NCBI RefSeq assembly: GCF_029227915.1
Contig: NC_079879.1
Coordinates: forward strand, 8,370,001 to 8,434,000
DNA length: 64,000 bases
Reading direction: 5' to 3'
DNA from: Hydractinia symbiolongicarpus
Lineage: Eukaryota; Cnidaria; Hydrozoa; Anthoathecata; Hydractiniidae
The stretch's first letter is position 1. Each line of letters begins with the position of its first letter. The notes beneath the pieces are model-generated. The model saw nothing but the letters and a program-made list of their open reading frames with translations. It searched no databases and was not told the DNA's origin. Below are positions 12,348-22,459 of this stretch, piece by piece. The position numbers and the translations under genes were made by a program.

Positions 12348-15300
12348 ATGGGAAAATTGTCAGAGTCTCAAAATCATCTGGTGTGGATAACTCGATGTGT
12401 GGTTCAGCTTCAACTCCTTGTAAAGCATTTATGTATGCTTTCACACAAAGAGCTGAGGAAAATGATTGCATTTTATTAGATGGTGGTGGTGATTCACATC
12501 ATCAATTCACTTACCATATCAATTCTTCATTGCAGATCAATTTCAACATAACAATCAGGGGAACATACCCTTCTCCTGTTCTAACAAGAAGTAGAAATAG
12601 CAGTGGCAGCTTCCCACTTTTTATCATCAACAGTTCTAAGATTGTCGACTTATGTTTAGAAGGAATTCATTTTGATAACATATCTCTGATATACATCTTA
12701 TCAGATGTAAATTTGTTTTTGTTCAACTCCACAATAACAAACAACAAAAACACAATGATTTCGTTCGTACGAAAAAGTAAACATTTACGAAAGGCATGCA
12801 CAATAATCAAGGACTGCTTATTTATTGAAACTCGTCACGTGATAGAAAGGTACATCACTTTTACTTATTCACTATTTGTCAACAATAGCCGATTTATCAA
12901 CTGTAGCAAGATCTTCACCCTCCTTGTACAGCGATACAGCAAAAGAAAGATTGGAGTGGCCGATTATAAAATTTATCACAGCAGTTTTTCACAGTCAAAA
13001 AATGTGTTACTCTTTAGTGATTCTCGGGACCGAAAATCGAAACTAAAAATATATCGATGTAGCTTTTCGAACAACACAGGATTAGGTGTCCCCTTCATTA
13101 TGAACAAAATGGGACAAATTCTAATACAGCGATCGATGTTTATAAATAATTATGGCAGTGCGGTTGGAGTCCTTTTATTGTCAAGCATTCATAAAGTATC
13201 AATAACAAATACAAAATTCATTAAAAATAGAAGCTTTTCCTTAAACGGCGGTGCATTGAAAATTTTAAAAGTGCCAGATTTTTTCATAGACAAATGCGTA
13301 TTTCGTGAAAATAGAGCAAGAATGAGTGGTGGTGCAATTTATAAAATGCATAGTAAAGTATGGATCCGAAACTCTATATTCGATAGCAATTCAGCACAGT
13401 CTGCTGGAGGAGCGATATATGGAGATGTAACCAGACAGTATTTAAAAATGGAAAATGTTACAATGTACAGCTCAACAGATAGCAAGAGAGTTCATGGAAG
13501 TCTGGTTAATAGCGGAAATTTAAATTTTAGGGATGTTACAATGGTCGTAAGACCAGTGCCAGGTACAAAATATATCGATGGACTCATTAATGACTCTGGT
13601 GCATATCCTGGAAACGTTGATAATTTTACTTTTATTTGTCCTGCTAACAATAAAGTTGAGTTCAACACTCGAAAATACTTTTATACTTTGTCCATAACAT
13701 GTTCCAGTTGTCCTAAGGGAAGCTACAGTTTAAACAACGGTCAAATCCACTTTATAGATAATTCTAAGCCATACGTGCAGTCAAATGTAACTTGCAAGAA
13801 GTGTCCTAACGGAGGCATGTGTGATGACAACATTCTAACCAGTCAAGGCAATTTTTGGGGATACGTTACAACAGGTGGTGATGTACATTTTATACCCTGT
13901 CCTTCAAAGTATTGTTGCAAACCTGGAAAGTGTGAAAGTTACAATTCTTGCTACAACCATCGTGAAGGGAGATTATGTGGGAGATGTGAAAAAGGATATT
14001 CTCTAGACATCTTCAGCCACAATTGTATTTTGTCAGAGCAAAGAAACACGAGTATATTCTGGATTATGTTCATTGCGTTAGGCTTTTCATTGACTTATAC
14101 ACTGATGTACTTAAAGGAAATCACCAAACTTTTTGGCACTGTCTTCACAAAGGTAAAGAAACTCACGCAGAAATGTAGGTGTTTCAAGGAGAACCAATGT
14201 GACTATGCAAGCTTAAATGAAAGTGCGTATGACAACCAATTATCCAATGGAAATGCTTTAGAACTATCATCTACCAAGGACACAAACAATTTGGGTTTAT
14301 TAAAAATTTTCTTCTTGTTTTATCAAACAGCTTCTTTATTGCACGTTCCCCACCCAATGCACCATGGTTTCCTTCTGCATTTTAAATCCATAGTGTCGTT
14401 AATATTCGCCTTTAAGTTCATGATAAATGAAAATTTATCAAAATTACCTCCATTAAATGACATGGGCACAATTGAAGCTGTGGTAATCGAAGTTGGTTTT
14501 GCAGCAAGTTTGTTTGCTGTTGTGGTGGTATCATATCTTGCATATCTTGCTGTGAAAAAAATAAGAAATCTGATTGGAAAAGACGTGCCGGCTGAACCAA
14601 CAACTGTTACATTTCCTGTTAGATTAAAACAAACTTTTGTCCAGCTTCTTTTTCTGTGTTACATTCGCATCAGCAGCACGGCCTTTAAAATGATCCATTG
14701 TACTGACATTCGAGAAAAGAAATATTTGTATGTATATGGAGATATTACCTGCTACACATATTGGCAATACATTGTCATGTTGTTTACAATAATTTGGGTC
14801 TTCCCATTTTCGGTAGCTGTCTTCGTGGTAACTAAATTATATGCAAAGGGACAAATCTCAACGCAGATGTTTATCACCATACTGTTATTTCCTCCCTTAA
14901 TCTTGTTCAATTCTAGACTGAAATCAACTGGACAGCAAAGTCATCAATGTCAGTTTGAGCAAGAAAATATATTGAACGTGATCAATGGACCATTCAGAAT
15001 CAAAATTACATCAGAGGAAGAATTGGATCAAGCCCAACACAAAATGAGAATAAACTGGGAAGCAGTACTGATCATCAGACGTCTTGTCCTCGTTGCAGTA
15101 AGCATATTCGTAATCAATCCTCTTTCTCGTTTGTATCTCATGCTGCCAATTCTGGTACTGGTGCTTTTGTTGCATTTATACGTGAAGCCTTATCACAGTG
15201 GAAGAATGAACTCAACTGAAACAGTTTCTATTCTTCTCCTCCTGATATTAACGACGGTGAATTTGTTTTGGGCCTGCGACTATATGGGTTCACTTACATC

Positions 15301-15448
15301 AATAGCACAATACGACTCCATTGTTACAGCACTTGAATATGTTGAACACTTGATATATATGTCACCCTTTATTCCATTGTTCGTATTTTGTGTGCACTCT
15401 TTGTATGAGAGAGTATGGGCGTGTTTGATGCAATTTTTGAGAGCATAA
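12348..15448 (+). CDS. Copy B: beta-helix/Cys-rich/multi-pass membrane protein, main exon
   Basis: With exon 1 at 8790 this gives a complete protein of about 1050 residues: signal peptide 1-17, beta-helix ectodomain to about 447 with NGGAL/SGGAI/AGGAI repeats near 317-370, Cys-rich block about 447-580 (YCC, GRLCGRCEKGYSLD), then about ten membrane segments between 585 and 1040. It is near-identical to copy A, including the 3' UTR and roughly 230 bases beyond the stop, so A and B are a recent duplication. The differences cluster in a short ectodomain stretch (around B residues 211-265), where charged and polar residues are replaced, while the membrane part is almost unchanged. The role is presumably as a cell-surface receptor, adhesion molecule or channel-like protein; function is not known. 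The ATG at 12348 is out of frame. Confidence 0.87.
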
Positions 15449-15530
15449 AATTTTGAAAGTGGAAGAGAAAGGACTCAATTTGTTCCTGAAGTTGTTTTAA
15501 AGTGATTTGTATCTTAATAATAACAATTTT

Positions 15531-15536
15531 AATAAA
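15531..15536 (+). terminator. Polyadenylation signal, copy B
   Basis: AATAAA about 80 bases after the copy B stop, in a 3' UTR homologous to that of copy A. Confidence 0.55.
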
Positions 15537-15792
15537 GAAGTATTTTTGTTTGAACCAATTGCAACACATGCAAGTCTTAAACATCGTTTCTAACAGTAAA
15601 AAAAATATTGTAAATTCGTTATTTTGTTTCATGTGTGAGTGACTTTGATGTAGTCTTCTTTTTTGTGCTATATCAGCGATATTAGATAACTGTGTGTTTT
15701 AGTATTTGTATAGGATAAAGAAGAACATTAGTTTTGTTAGCAAGTCTTATTATTTAAAAAATATTTTATTCGTGAAAAAGTTTTCTTTTAGA

Positions 15793-15837
15793 ATGTATAT
15801 TGAAAAACGTTCACTAGGAACGTTTTTCAATATACAT
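15793..15837. repeat. Perfect 20-bp stem hairpin
   Basis: Two exact 20-base arms (15793-15812 and 15818-15837), containing GAAAAACGTTC and GAACGTTTTTC, flank the 5-base loop ACTAG. It lies about 340 bases after the copy B stop. It may be a recent foldback insertion or an RNA hairpin if transcribed. Confidence 0.8.
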
Positions 15838-16075
15838 GTGAAAGATACTTTCACTTTATAGAAACAACGATGCATATGAGACATATATTGGTATAAATAA
15901 TCCTGCACATTTCTAACTGCTGTTCCACTCGATACTTCCACTCAAATCGACGGTTAAGGAAAATGATTAAAAAAAATTGAATATATCAAGAATATATGTT
16001 TAGGAATGTTTATCTTTATTATTGGTAATATGTATTTAAATGTATTTAAATTTAAACAATTGCGTGTCTAGATGT

Positions 16076-16530
16076 TTATAGTAGGGAAAGAATGTATATT
16101 ATTCTGTTTTGGTAGACATAACTGCAATTTCTACATATGCTGGAATGCTTTGCACTCTTAATTGCAATGTACGTAAAACCAGAATAGGTAACACCGCCAT
16201 TAGTGAGATTCTTGCTCTTAACAACTTTCATATCACCAACGATTAAAGAAATCAATTTATGTCTGGAGGCAACAACAAAATCATTATCTGGTAAAGTAAC
16301 TTGATATTCCATATGCATTAGTAACTGAGTTTGTTTCATGACAGCTGTGATACTGATCAGGACTTTTGCTTTCTTGTCAATAGAATAAAAGACAACTTTT
16401 TCTGGTCCAAGAAAGTTGCAAACTCTTCCAGAGCCTTGATAGTAGATCTTGTAAACTTTGTAGAGACATTGGCTGCATGTTTTGAATTTTCTAACTTAAA
16501 AAGTTCCACAGGAGCATATCACCAGGCCTC
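16076..16530 (-). pseudogene. Transposase-like fragment with one frameshift
   Basis: Read on the minus strand, about 51 codons (from ~16530) give a Lys-rich stretch with NVSTKFTRSTIKALEEF and FATFLDQKKLSF. After a frame change near 16380 the reading continues as DKKAKVLISITAV, LLMHMEYQVTLPDNDFVV, HKLISLIVGD and VTYSGFTYIAI. I recall this conserved order (a DDKAKV-like motif, LLMHMEYRV-LPDHD, HKLIPSVY, YSGPTYIA-RSGKH) from repetitive transposase-like proteins of invertebrates. The frameshift, lack of a start, and a stop shortly after mark it as a decayed fragment. The family name is uncertain. Confidence 0.5.
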
Positions 16531-16559
16531 TGTAAGTGCTATATAAAGAGTTAGCTCTT

Positions 16560-17349
16560 CACTTTAAAGAACATCATGAAATAAAGGAAAAGAAGATGCA
16601 ACAGTTACTGACTTCAGACCCTGTATATTAAATATGGAGAAATATTTTAAAGTAGTCCCTTCTATAAAATCAGGAGGATTATTTCTGTTTTAATTAAGAA
16701 TATCACCATGTATATAAAATATTTGTCTTGATTTTTTATGTTTAATTAGGAATATGATCATATATGTATATAATCCCTTGTTTTCAGCCTGCTAAAATTT
16801 GTTTCCTTATCATCCCTGTTTAATCTGGGAACCTTGAAACTATTAGTACGAATTTGTATATATACTTGAAACTACCCCTCAAATTTCTATGAAATCCTTA
16901 TAATAGACCTTTCCCGACTTTCCTATTTATGCCAAACTCAATTAAAGAGGTCGATCCTAAAAATGATTCTTATCCCTATGTTACTTAGCAAAAGGTAGAA
17001 CAAATTACCTAATTTCGTAAATTTGTCTGTTCGTTAAGTGCCACAATTGCGAGCTGAAAGTTACGGTCAAAGCCTTCATATAGCCGAGCTTACTAAGAGT
17101 AGCCTCGTTTTCAAAATAATTATTTTCTTCAAACCCAAATAAAATCTAACCAGAATATTATATTGCTCTAAAAACTTCAGTTTTGTCATGATAATCTGAT
17201 ATTCTATCTGAATATTCTTATTTAAAGAGCACAGAACCATTATAAAATTTTGGATGACGTCATAATTATTATAATTTATGAAATTCGGAAAGGTGTATTA
17301 GGATATAATAATTTTTGTTAGGATTAACCCTGGAATTTGAAACTCTAAA
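16560..17349. other. Intergenic, nothing recognised
   Basis: AT-rich sequence between the transposase fragment and the Helitron-like pair. No open frame with protein-like features and no clear repeat boundary was seen. Confidence 0.4.
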
Positions 17350-17522
17350 TCTCTATAATAATAGCCGTTATCTGTCTGTCTCTGTGCGGACTCCCCGCTG
17401 AGTTACAAAATGATGTTGCGGAAACACGAATATCAAATGCGATATATTTTTATCCACTTTGTTGCGACGGGTAAATATAAAAGAAGGGCAAACCCATGGA
17501 TTTTTCCACAGGCAACGACTAG
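17350..17522 (+). mobile_element. Short Helitron-like element, first of a head-to-tail pair
   Basis: The 5' end TCTCTATAATAATAGCCG, preceded by A, is followed by a TCTGTC-rich stretch. The 3' end has an imperfect hairpin (CCCATGGA / TCCACAGG), a short spacer and terminal CTAG. This is Helitron grammar: 5' TC, 3' hairpin plus CTRR, and no inverted repeats. There is no coding capacity. A second copy begins at the very next base. Confidence 0.65.
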
Positions 17523-17645
17523 TCTATAATAATAGCCGTCGTCTGTGTGTGTTTAAAAGGGTTACTGCGTCCTGTTACGGAAACACAAAATGTGATATAT
17601 AAAGGACAGCCGACCCCATGGATTTTTCCACGGGTTAACGACTAG
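17523..17645 (+). mobile_element. Short Helitron-like element, second of the pair
   Basis: It starts TCTATAATAATAGCCG immediately after the CTAG of the preceding element. It ends with the hairpin CCCATGGA-TTTT-TCCACGGG, then TTAACGA and CTAG, followed by T. The shorter interior shares GTTACGGAAACAC- and GATATAT-type blocks with the first copy. Confidence 0.65.
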
Positions 17646-18022
17646 TACAACTTTATTTAGTCAAGAAGAATCATTATGTAAAACTTGGACACATGATTAA
17701 CTTGGTTTCACATGTTTTTTAATTTTACTTTTTTTTGCATTTCTTTTATGTGAATTAAAACTATGTAAAAAATATGTAAAATAATTTTAATTTGGCTAAC
17801 ATAAACTTCAACAAGAATGTTAAAATTCTTTCTAGAAACTTAAACTTTATCTTTTAGATCCAGGTGATTCTTGATTCCCATATATTAGCTAGGCTAATTA
17901 CATTTTTTTAACTCTCTTACGAACTATAAACTTATGCAGGGGCAGTGGTACTAAGGCAATGTCGATAAATTATATTATTTTTCAACCAAATTTTTGTAGT
18001 TTAACTGTATATCAGTTTTTGT

Positions 18023-18230
18023 TCTTATTGCTTGGTATGTACTTACAATAGCTGTTTTTATACAGAGTGCAAAAGTGAAAAATAATTGGAAAAAAAATAA
18101 AAAAATTTACCATCAGTTTAAAAACTTGTTAGGGGAATTTAGCTTTAAATAAATTCATTTTTTTCTTATTGCTTGGTATATACTTAAAATAGCTGTTTTT
18201 ATGCAGAGTGCAAAAGTGTAAAAAAATTGA
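18023..18230 (+). repeat. Direct duplication, period 141 bp
   Basis: About 70 bases starting TCTTATTGCTTGGTAT at 18023 recur at 18164 with a few substitutions; both copies include AATAGCTGTTTTTAT and CAGAGTGCAAAAGTG. No coding sense was seen. Confidence 0.7.
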
Positions 18231-18234
18231 AAAA

Positions 18235-19355
18235 GCGCCGCATTATTGCTTTTTGATCTTTCGAATGCTTTATATTAATTGCTAAAATATTATTATCATT
18301 ATTTTTAGGTCAATAAATATAATGCATGCCATCCCACAGATAAAAAAATTCCTCTCTTACTATTTTATCACTTTTCAGTTTTAAACATGGGATGAAAGAA
18401 TTTGTATTAAAAAATTCTAACTTTTGCTTAATTATATATAAGAATTTAAAAATATTAACATTCTGTTTTACTGTCTCACGATATTTTAAAGATGACAGAA
18501 AAATTTGACCTGTTGTGCTTTTATCATTTTGTCTTTGTTAATTTTTTTTCTTCTGTAAAACATCTTTATACGTGCATAGCAGTGTGTATATGTGTTTGAT
18601 CTTCTCAGTTACTGAAGCTCATTATCATTAAGATCAATGTTATAATAAATTTTCTGAATGGATTCTTTGTGAAATACTTGCAAGACCATATTTAAATCTC
18701 CATATCATTATAAACGTGCAACCAATAGATGTGAGTTGAAATTTATATGGTGGCCAAGTGATTGTATCCTTATCTTCTTTAGACAAGTATTCTCAGTATA
18801 AAAAAGGTAATGTTCCGAAACGAAAGCAATTCCTAAGGCTTTCCTATACCTTTTTTTGTTTAGCAAAATTTAGTCCAAAATACCCTGTAACGTTGTGATA
18901 GATTTTTTCAAAAAACCTCTCATGATGCTGCATTAAAAATCTCTTGGTCTTCATGCTGATCTATTCAGTGAAAGGTTTTCTAGCTTGTATTATTTGTATT
19001 ATAAAATTAAAAAAATATGGTCCATGTTATAAAATATTTTCATTAAAAAATGATTGAAGAATGTTTGCTTTTTCTTATTTTCCTTTCAACATTTTAGATG
19101 ATGATGACTAAAACAAATTGAACAGCCACGTTCTAAGACACTCAAGCTTGATATTGCAGAGAAAGGTCAACAGATCACAGAATGTATGAACAAACTATTT
19201 TTTTAAGAACTAAGTTTGTTGTATTAAACAATTTGAATATACTGAAAAAGGATGAGCGTGGAAGGGGACGGAGTGTAGTGTGGTGGTAGCCTCCCAAAAA
19301 TTGTTTTATTAGAATACTAAAAAAAATCCACTGAGGCAGGTTAAAATAAAAAGGA
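18235..19355. other. Intergenic, nothing recognised
   Basis: AT-rich sequence with many stop codons in all frames. No gene, and no boundary of the Helitron-like cluster that starts further right, could be fixed here. Confidence 0.4.
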
Positions 19356-19359
19356 AGTG

Positions 19360-20038
19360 TCATTTGAATTTTGATGACGTCAGCAACCCATCCATCCAAA
19401 AAATCAGAACCTTGTTTTCCCGTTGCCTCTATTGTGTAGAGCTTAAACTGCTGATCAAAAAAATATATATGATCGTGTGGTTTTGATGAGCGGTTAATAA
19501 GATATAAGGGCTTAAAAGTTTTGCTGACGTCAGCAATGTCCCGTCAAAACCCAATTTTTTTTTTAGAAATTTGTATACCTGTTGCCTTCATTGTATAGAT
19601 CTTGAAACGCTGATCAAGGAAATGTATAGGATCGTGTACTTTTGACAAACGGTTGCAGAGATATTAGGGTTTGAAGGATTTTTTATAACGTCATCAACCC
19701 GTCCATTCCAAAACAGATTTGGGGACCCAGGTTTGGAAAACATACCTAAATTGGTCCCAGATGATTCCTAGTTACCCACGCAGTAAAAATCATTAATATC
19801 ACCGCCTCGTTTCCAAGTTATTTGTCCTCAAATTTTAAGTGCACTGTAATGGCTTCAAATTTAATATACTTTCCTTTGACCTTAATATTATTATAACCCT
19901 AAAGTTTGTTATACTACAGAACAATTTTATGGGCGATGTTTTACAGATTTTATCAAAGAAAATAATGAAGAATATAATCCACTTTGCAAAAGTGACAGAC
20001 AGACAGACAGACAGACGGAACTGGCGTATTATTATAGA
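19360..20038 (-). mobile_element. Helitron-like element, minus strand (3' boundary uncertain)
   Basis: On the minus strand the 5' end reads TCTATAATAATACGCC and is followed by CTGTCTGTCTGTCTGTC (the GACA microsatellite at 19994-20015). The interior holds two ~120-base units ending in TGATGACGTCA- or GCTGACGTCAGCA-type palindromes, the same units found in the next element. The distal end was not located; 19360 is where similarity becomes clear. Confidence 0.55.
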
Positions 20039-20040
20039 CA

Positions 20041-20752
20041 CTAGTCGATAAAGCCCGTGAAATAATCCACTTAGGCAAAAGGTCAATAAAAAAATGATTT
20101 ATTGCTGATGTCAGCAGTGCAGTGCAGATAAAAAATTCGCGAAATTTGTTTATTTTTGTCTGTAATGTGTAGAGGTTGAAACGCTGGTCAAAATAATGTA
20201 CAGAATCATATGTTCTCGACGAACGCCTAAGGAGATATCAGGGATTAAAACTTTTGCTGACGTCAGCAAAGACCCGTCAAAACCTTAAAATTTATTTTTA
20301 GAAATTTGTATACCTGTTGCCGTCATCGCATAGATCTTCAAATGCTGATCAAGAAAATGTATAGGATTATGTACTTTTGATAAACGGTTGCAGAGATATT
20401 ATGGTTTGAAGGTTTTTTGATGACGTCATCAACCGCCCATTCCGAAACGGATTCGGAAAATTACCCAAGTTGGTCCTAGGTGGTCCCTAGTTACCCACAC
20501 GGTGAAAAATTATTGACGTCACAACCTCGTTTCCAAGTTATTTGGCCTTAAAGTTTTAAGTGCACTGTAATGGCTTCATTAATTTAATATAGGATATTGA
20601 CGTTAAAGGAGTGTTACTGGCGTCGCGCCGTAACGTCATAATATTTAACATTTGAAACATTTCGTCAACTTTAAAGAAAATTTCTGCGACATCAAAGGAA
20701 AATGACGATATCCATTATGACCGTCACATACACTTCGTATTATTATATTAGA
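20041..20752 (-). mobile_element. Helitron-like element, minus strand, 712 bp
   Basis: On the minus strand it starts TCTAATATAATAATACG (20752 leftwards) and ends with a hairpin-like GTGGAT...CACGGGC segment, then CTAG at 20041-20044, followed by T. It abuts the preceding element with only two bases between. Interior repeats carry TGACGTCA palindromes and match the neighbour, including the block near TTAAGTGCACTGTAATGGCT. It is non-autonomous, with no Rep/helicase coding. Confidence 0.62.
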
Positions 20753-22455
20753 CTAGCTGGGAGACCCGGCGTCGAAACGTCGGGTTAAGCCACAAGTAAC
20801 TGTTGTTGAACGCTCTGAAGCCGTAAACTGTGTCACACGATCAGGTGGAGCGCTTTAGTACAGGTATACAGTTTGTCGTAATTCAAGTGAACCGCATACA
20901 CCATTGTAGTGTTGCGACTGTCGCATATATTTTAAAAAATAACTTTCCCTTAACAAAAGCTGAAATAAACCGTTGTTTCCAAACCCTTGTTACTCCGTCA
21001 TAGCAAAAAAAAGTAGTCAATATTAATTTATTTTGCGCAATAAGTTTAAGTAAACGTTAAAAAATTAATCGTGACATCGGGCTAAGCGCTTAGTACAGTT
21101 AAACAGAGTTGAACAGGCGTGTAGGGAGAATACCCTTTTGAAAAAACTTTCTCGCGCACTCTGTTTAAATAAAAACACAAGAAACAGTCCATTGCTAACA
21201 CTGGGTTGAGCGGTTATTCCAGGTAAACAGTGTTGCACATCCGTACAGGCGTAATTTCCGAGAAGGTTTAAAAAGAAATTGTCACAGTGAGCTGAACCCT
21301 TAGTACAGGCAAACCACATCGCACATGCGTCTAGCTTAGCGCTCAGTACAGGTAAAATGTGTGTGCAGTAAAGTGGTAGCTAACTACTTAATTGCATTTA
21401 GTATGAGAAAGATTACTTAAAAATTCTGTTGCAGCCAACTGTATCATTATTATTATTATTAATCGACATTATTATTAATCGACATATATTTCAAGCATCC
21501 ATAAATTACAATGGTTCTTAATGCTGAAATGTGTAAATACTAAATGTATGTGCAAACGTAAATATAAATTCAATCAGTAATAAAAACAAAATGAACATGA
21601 GCAAAAAGAGCATAGACGAAGCAGTCAAATAATCATACGAAAGTCTTGAACTGTGAAAACGTATTGAACGGCATTAGGATAAATGAACCATTATAATTGA
21701 TCAAAGCTAAAGGAGGCTTGGTAGGTAAAGGACGACCGATAATTAAACTAAAAATTAGGTATAGTAAAAGTTAACATAGTCAATTGAGTGAGAAAAAAAA
21801 AATTATTTGGTTACTTTTACATTTTAGCAAGAGGTAGCTAACCCCAGTCACAACTAAGTAAAAATCAGATTGGCTAAGATAACACAAAAATCAGAAATGT
21901 TAGCTAACATCTACGTTGGTAGCCAGAATCTTAAAATTGGCTTTGTTTAAGAATAATATATGGCTGGAGAGCGTGACAGTAAGATGCAAATAAAACTAAT
22001 ACAAAGCTTTAGGTGGCTGGCTAGGTAGCTTAGCGAGCTAGCTGACTATAAAGTATAAGTGAATAAACATGTAAAAAATAGAAAAAATACCCAAAAGTAG
22101 TTTTAAATGAAACTGCAATCTTTTTAAAATACAAATAAAAGTATCAGAAAGAAAAAAATAAAGCAAAGAATTAAGAAACTTTTCTTTCTCCAGCAATGAG
22201 TTGGTTCAATCTGCTTGCTAAATTTCGAACCAATAACGTAAAAACCCTTGCTAAGAAATATAAAGAGCTTTAGTTTCTGATTCGTCATTTATATAAAACT
22301 CCGCTCCTGATTGGACCACCGCGAACCCGTCCCTGTGCAAGCGGAGGCCCGACGGGTTTTCGTCCCTGGTCTAGCAGGCTAGTATTTCGTGCGTGGTTAA
22401 CACAAGTCGCTTTTGACGCACGAACAGACAGACGGAATACGGCTATTAGTAGCCA
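20753..22455. mobile_element. Further Helitron-like termini and degenerate internal repeats
   Basis: Immediately after the previous element a minus-strand 3' end follows: CTAG at 20753, then CCCGGCGTC/CGACGTTTCG-type hairpin sequence. From 20830 to 21350 about five degenerate units carry motifs such as GCGCTTAGTACAGG and AAACAGAGTTG. Near 22340-22382 lies a plus-strand hairpin (GACGGG...CGTCCC) with CTAG. Near 22420-22455 lies a minus-strand 5'-like end (AATAGCCGTATTCCGTCTG). The exact nesting cannot be resolved by eye. Confidence 0.45.
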
Positions 22456-22459
22456 TAGT

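Noticed and set aside
20830-21350. CRISPR-like array
   Set aside because: The repeated units are degenerate, of uneven length and without regular spacers, in animal DNA next to transposon ends.
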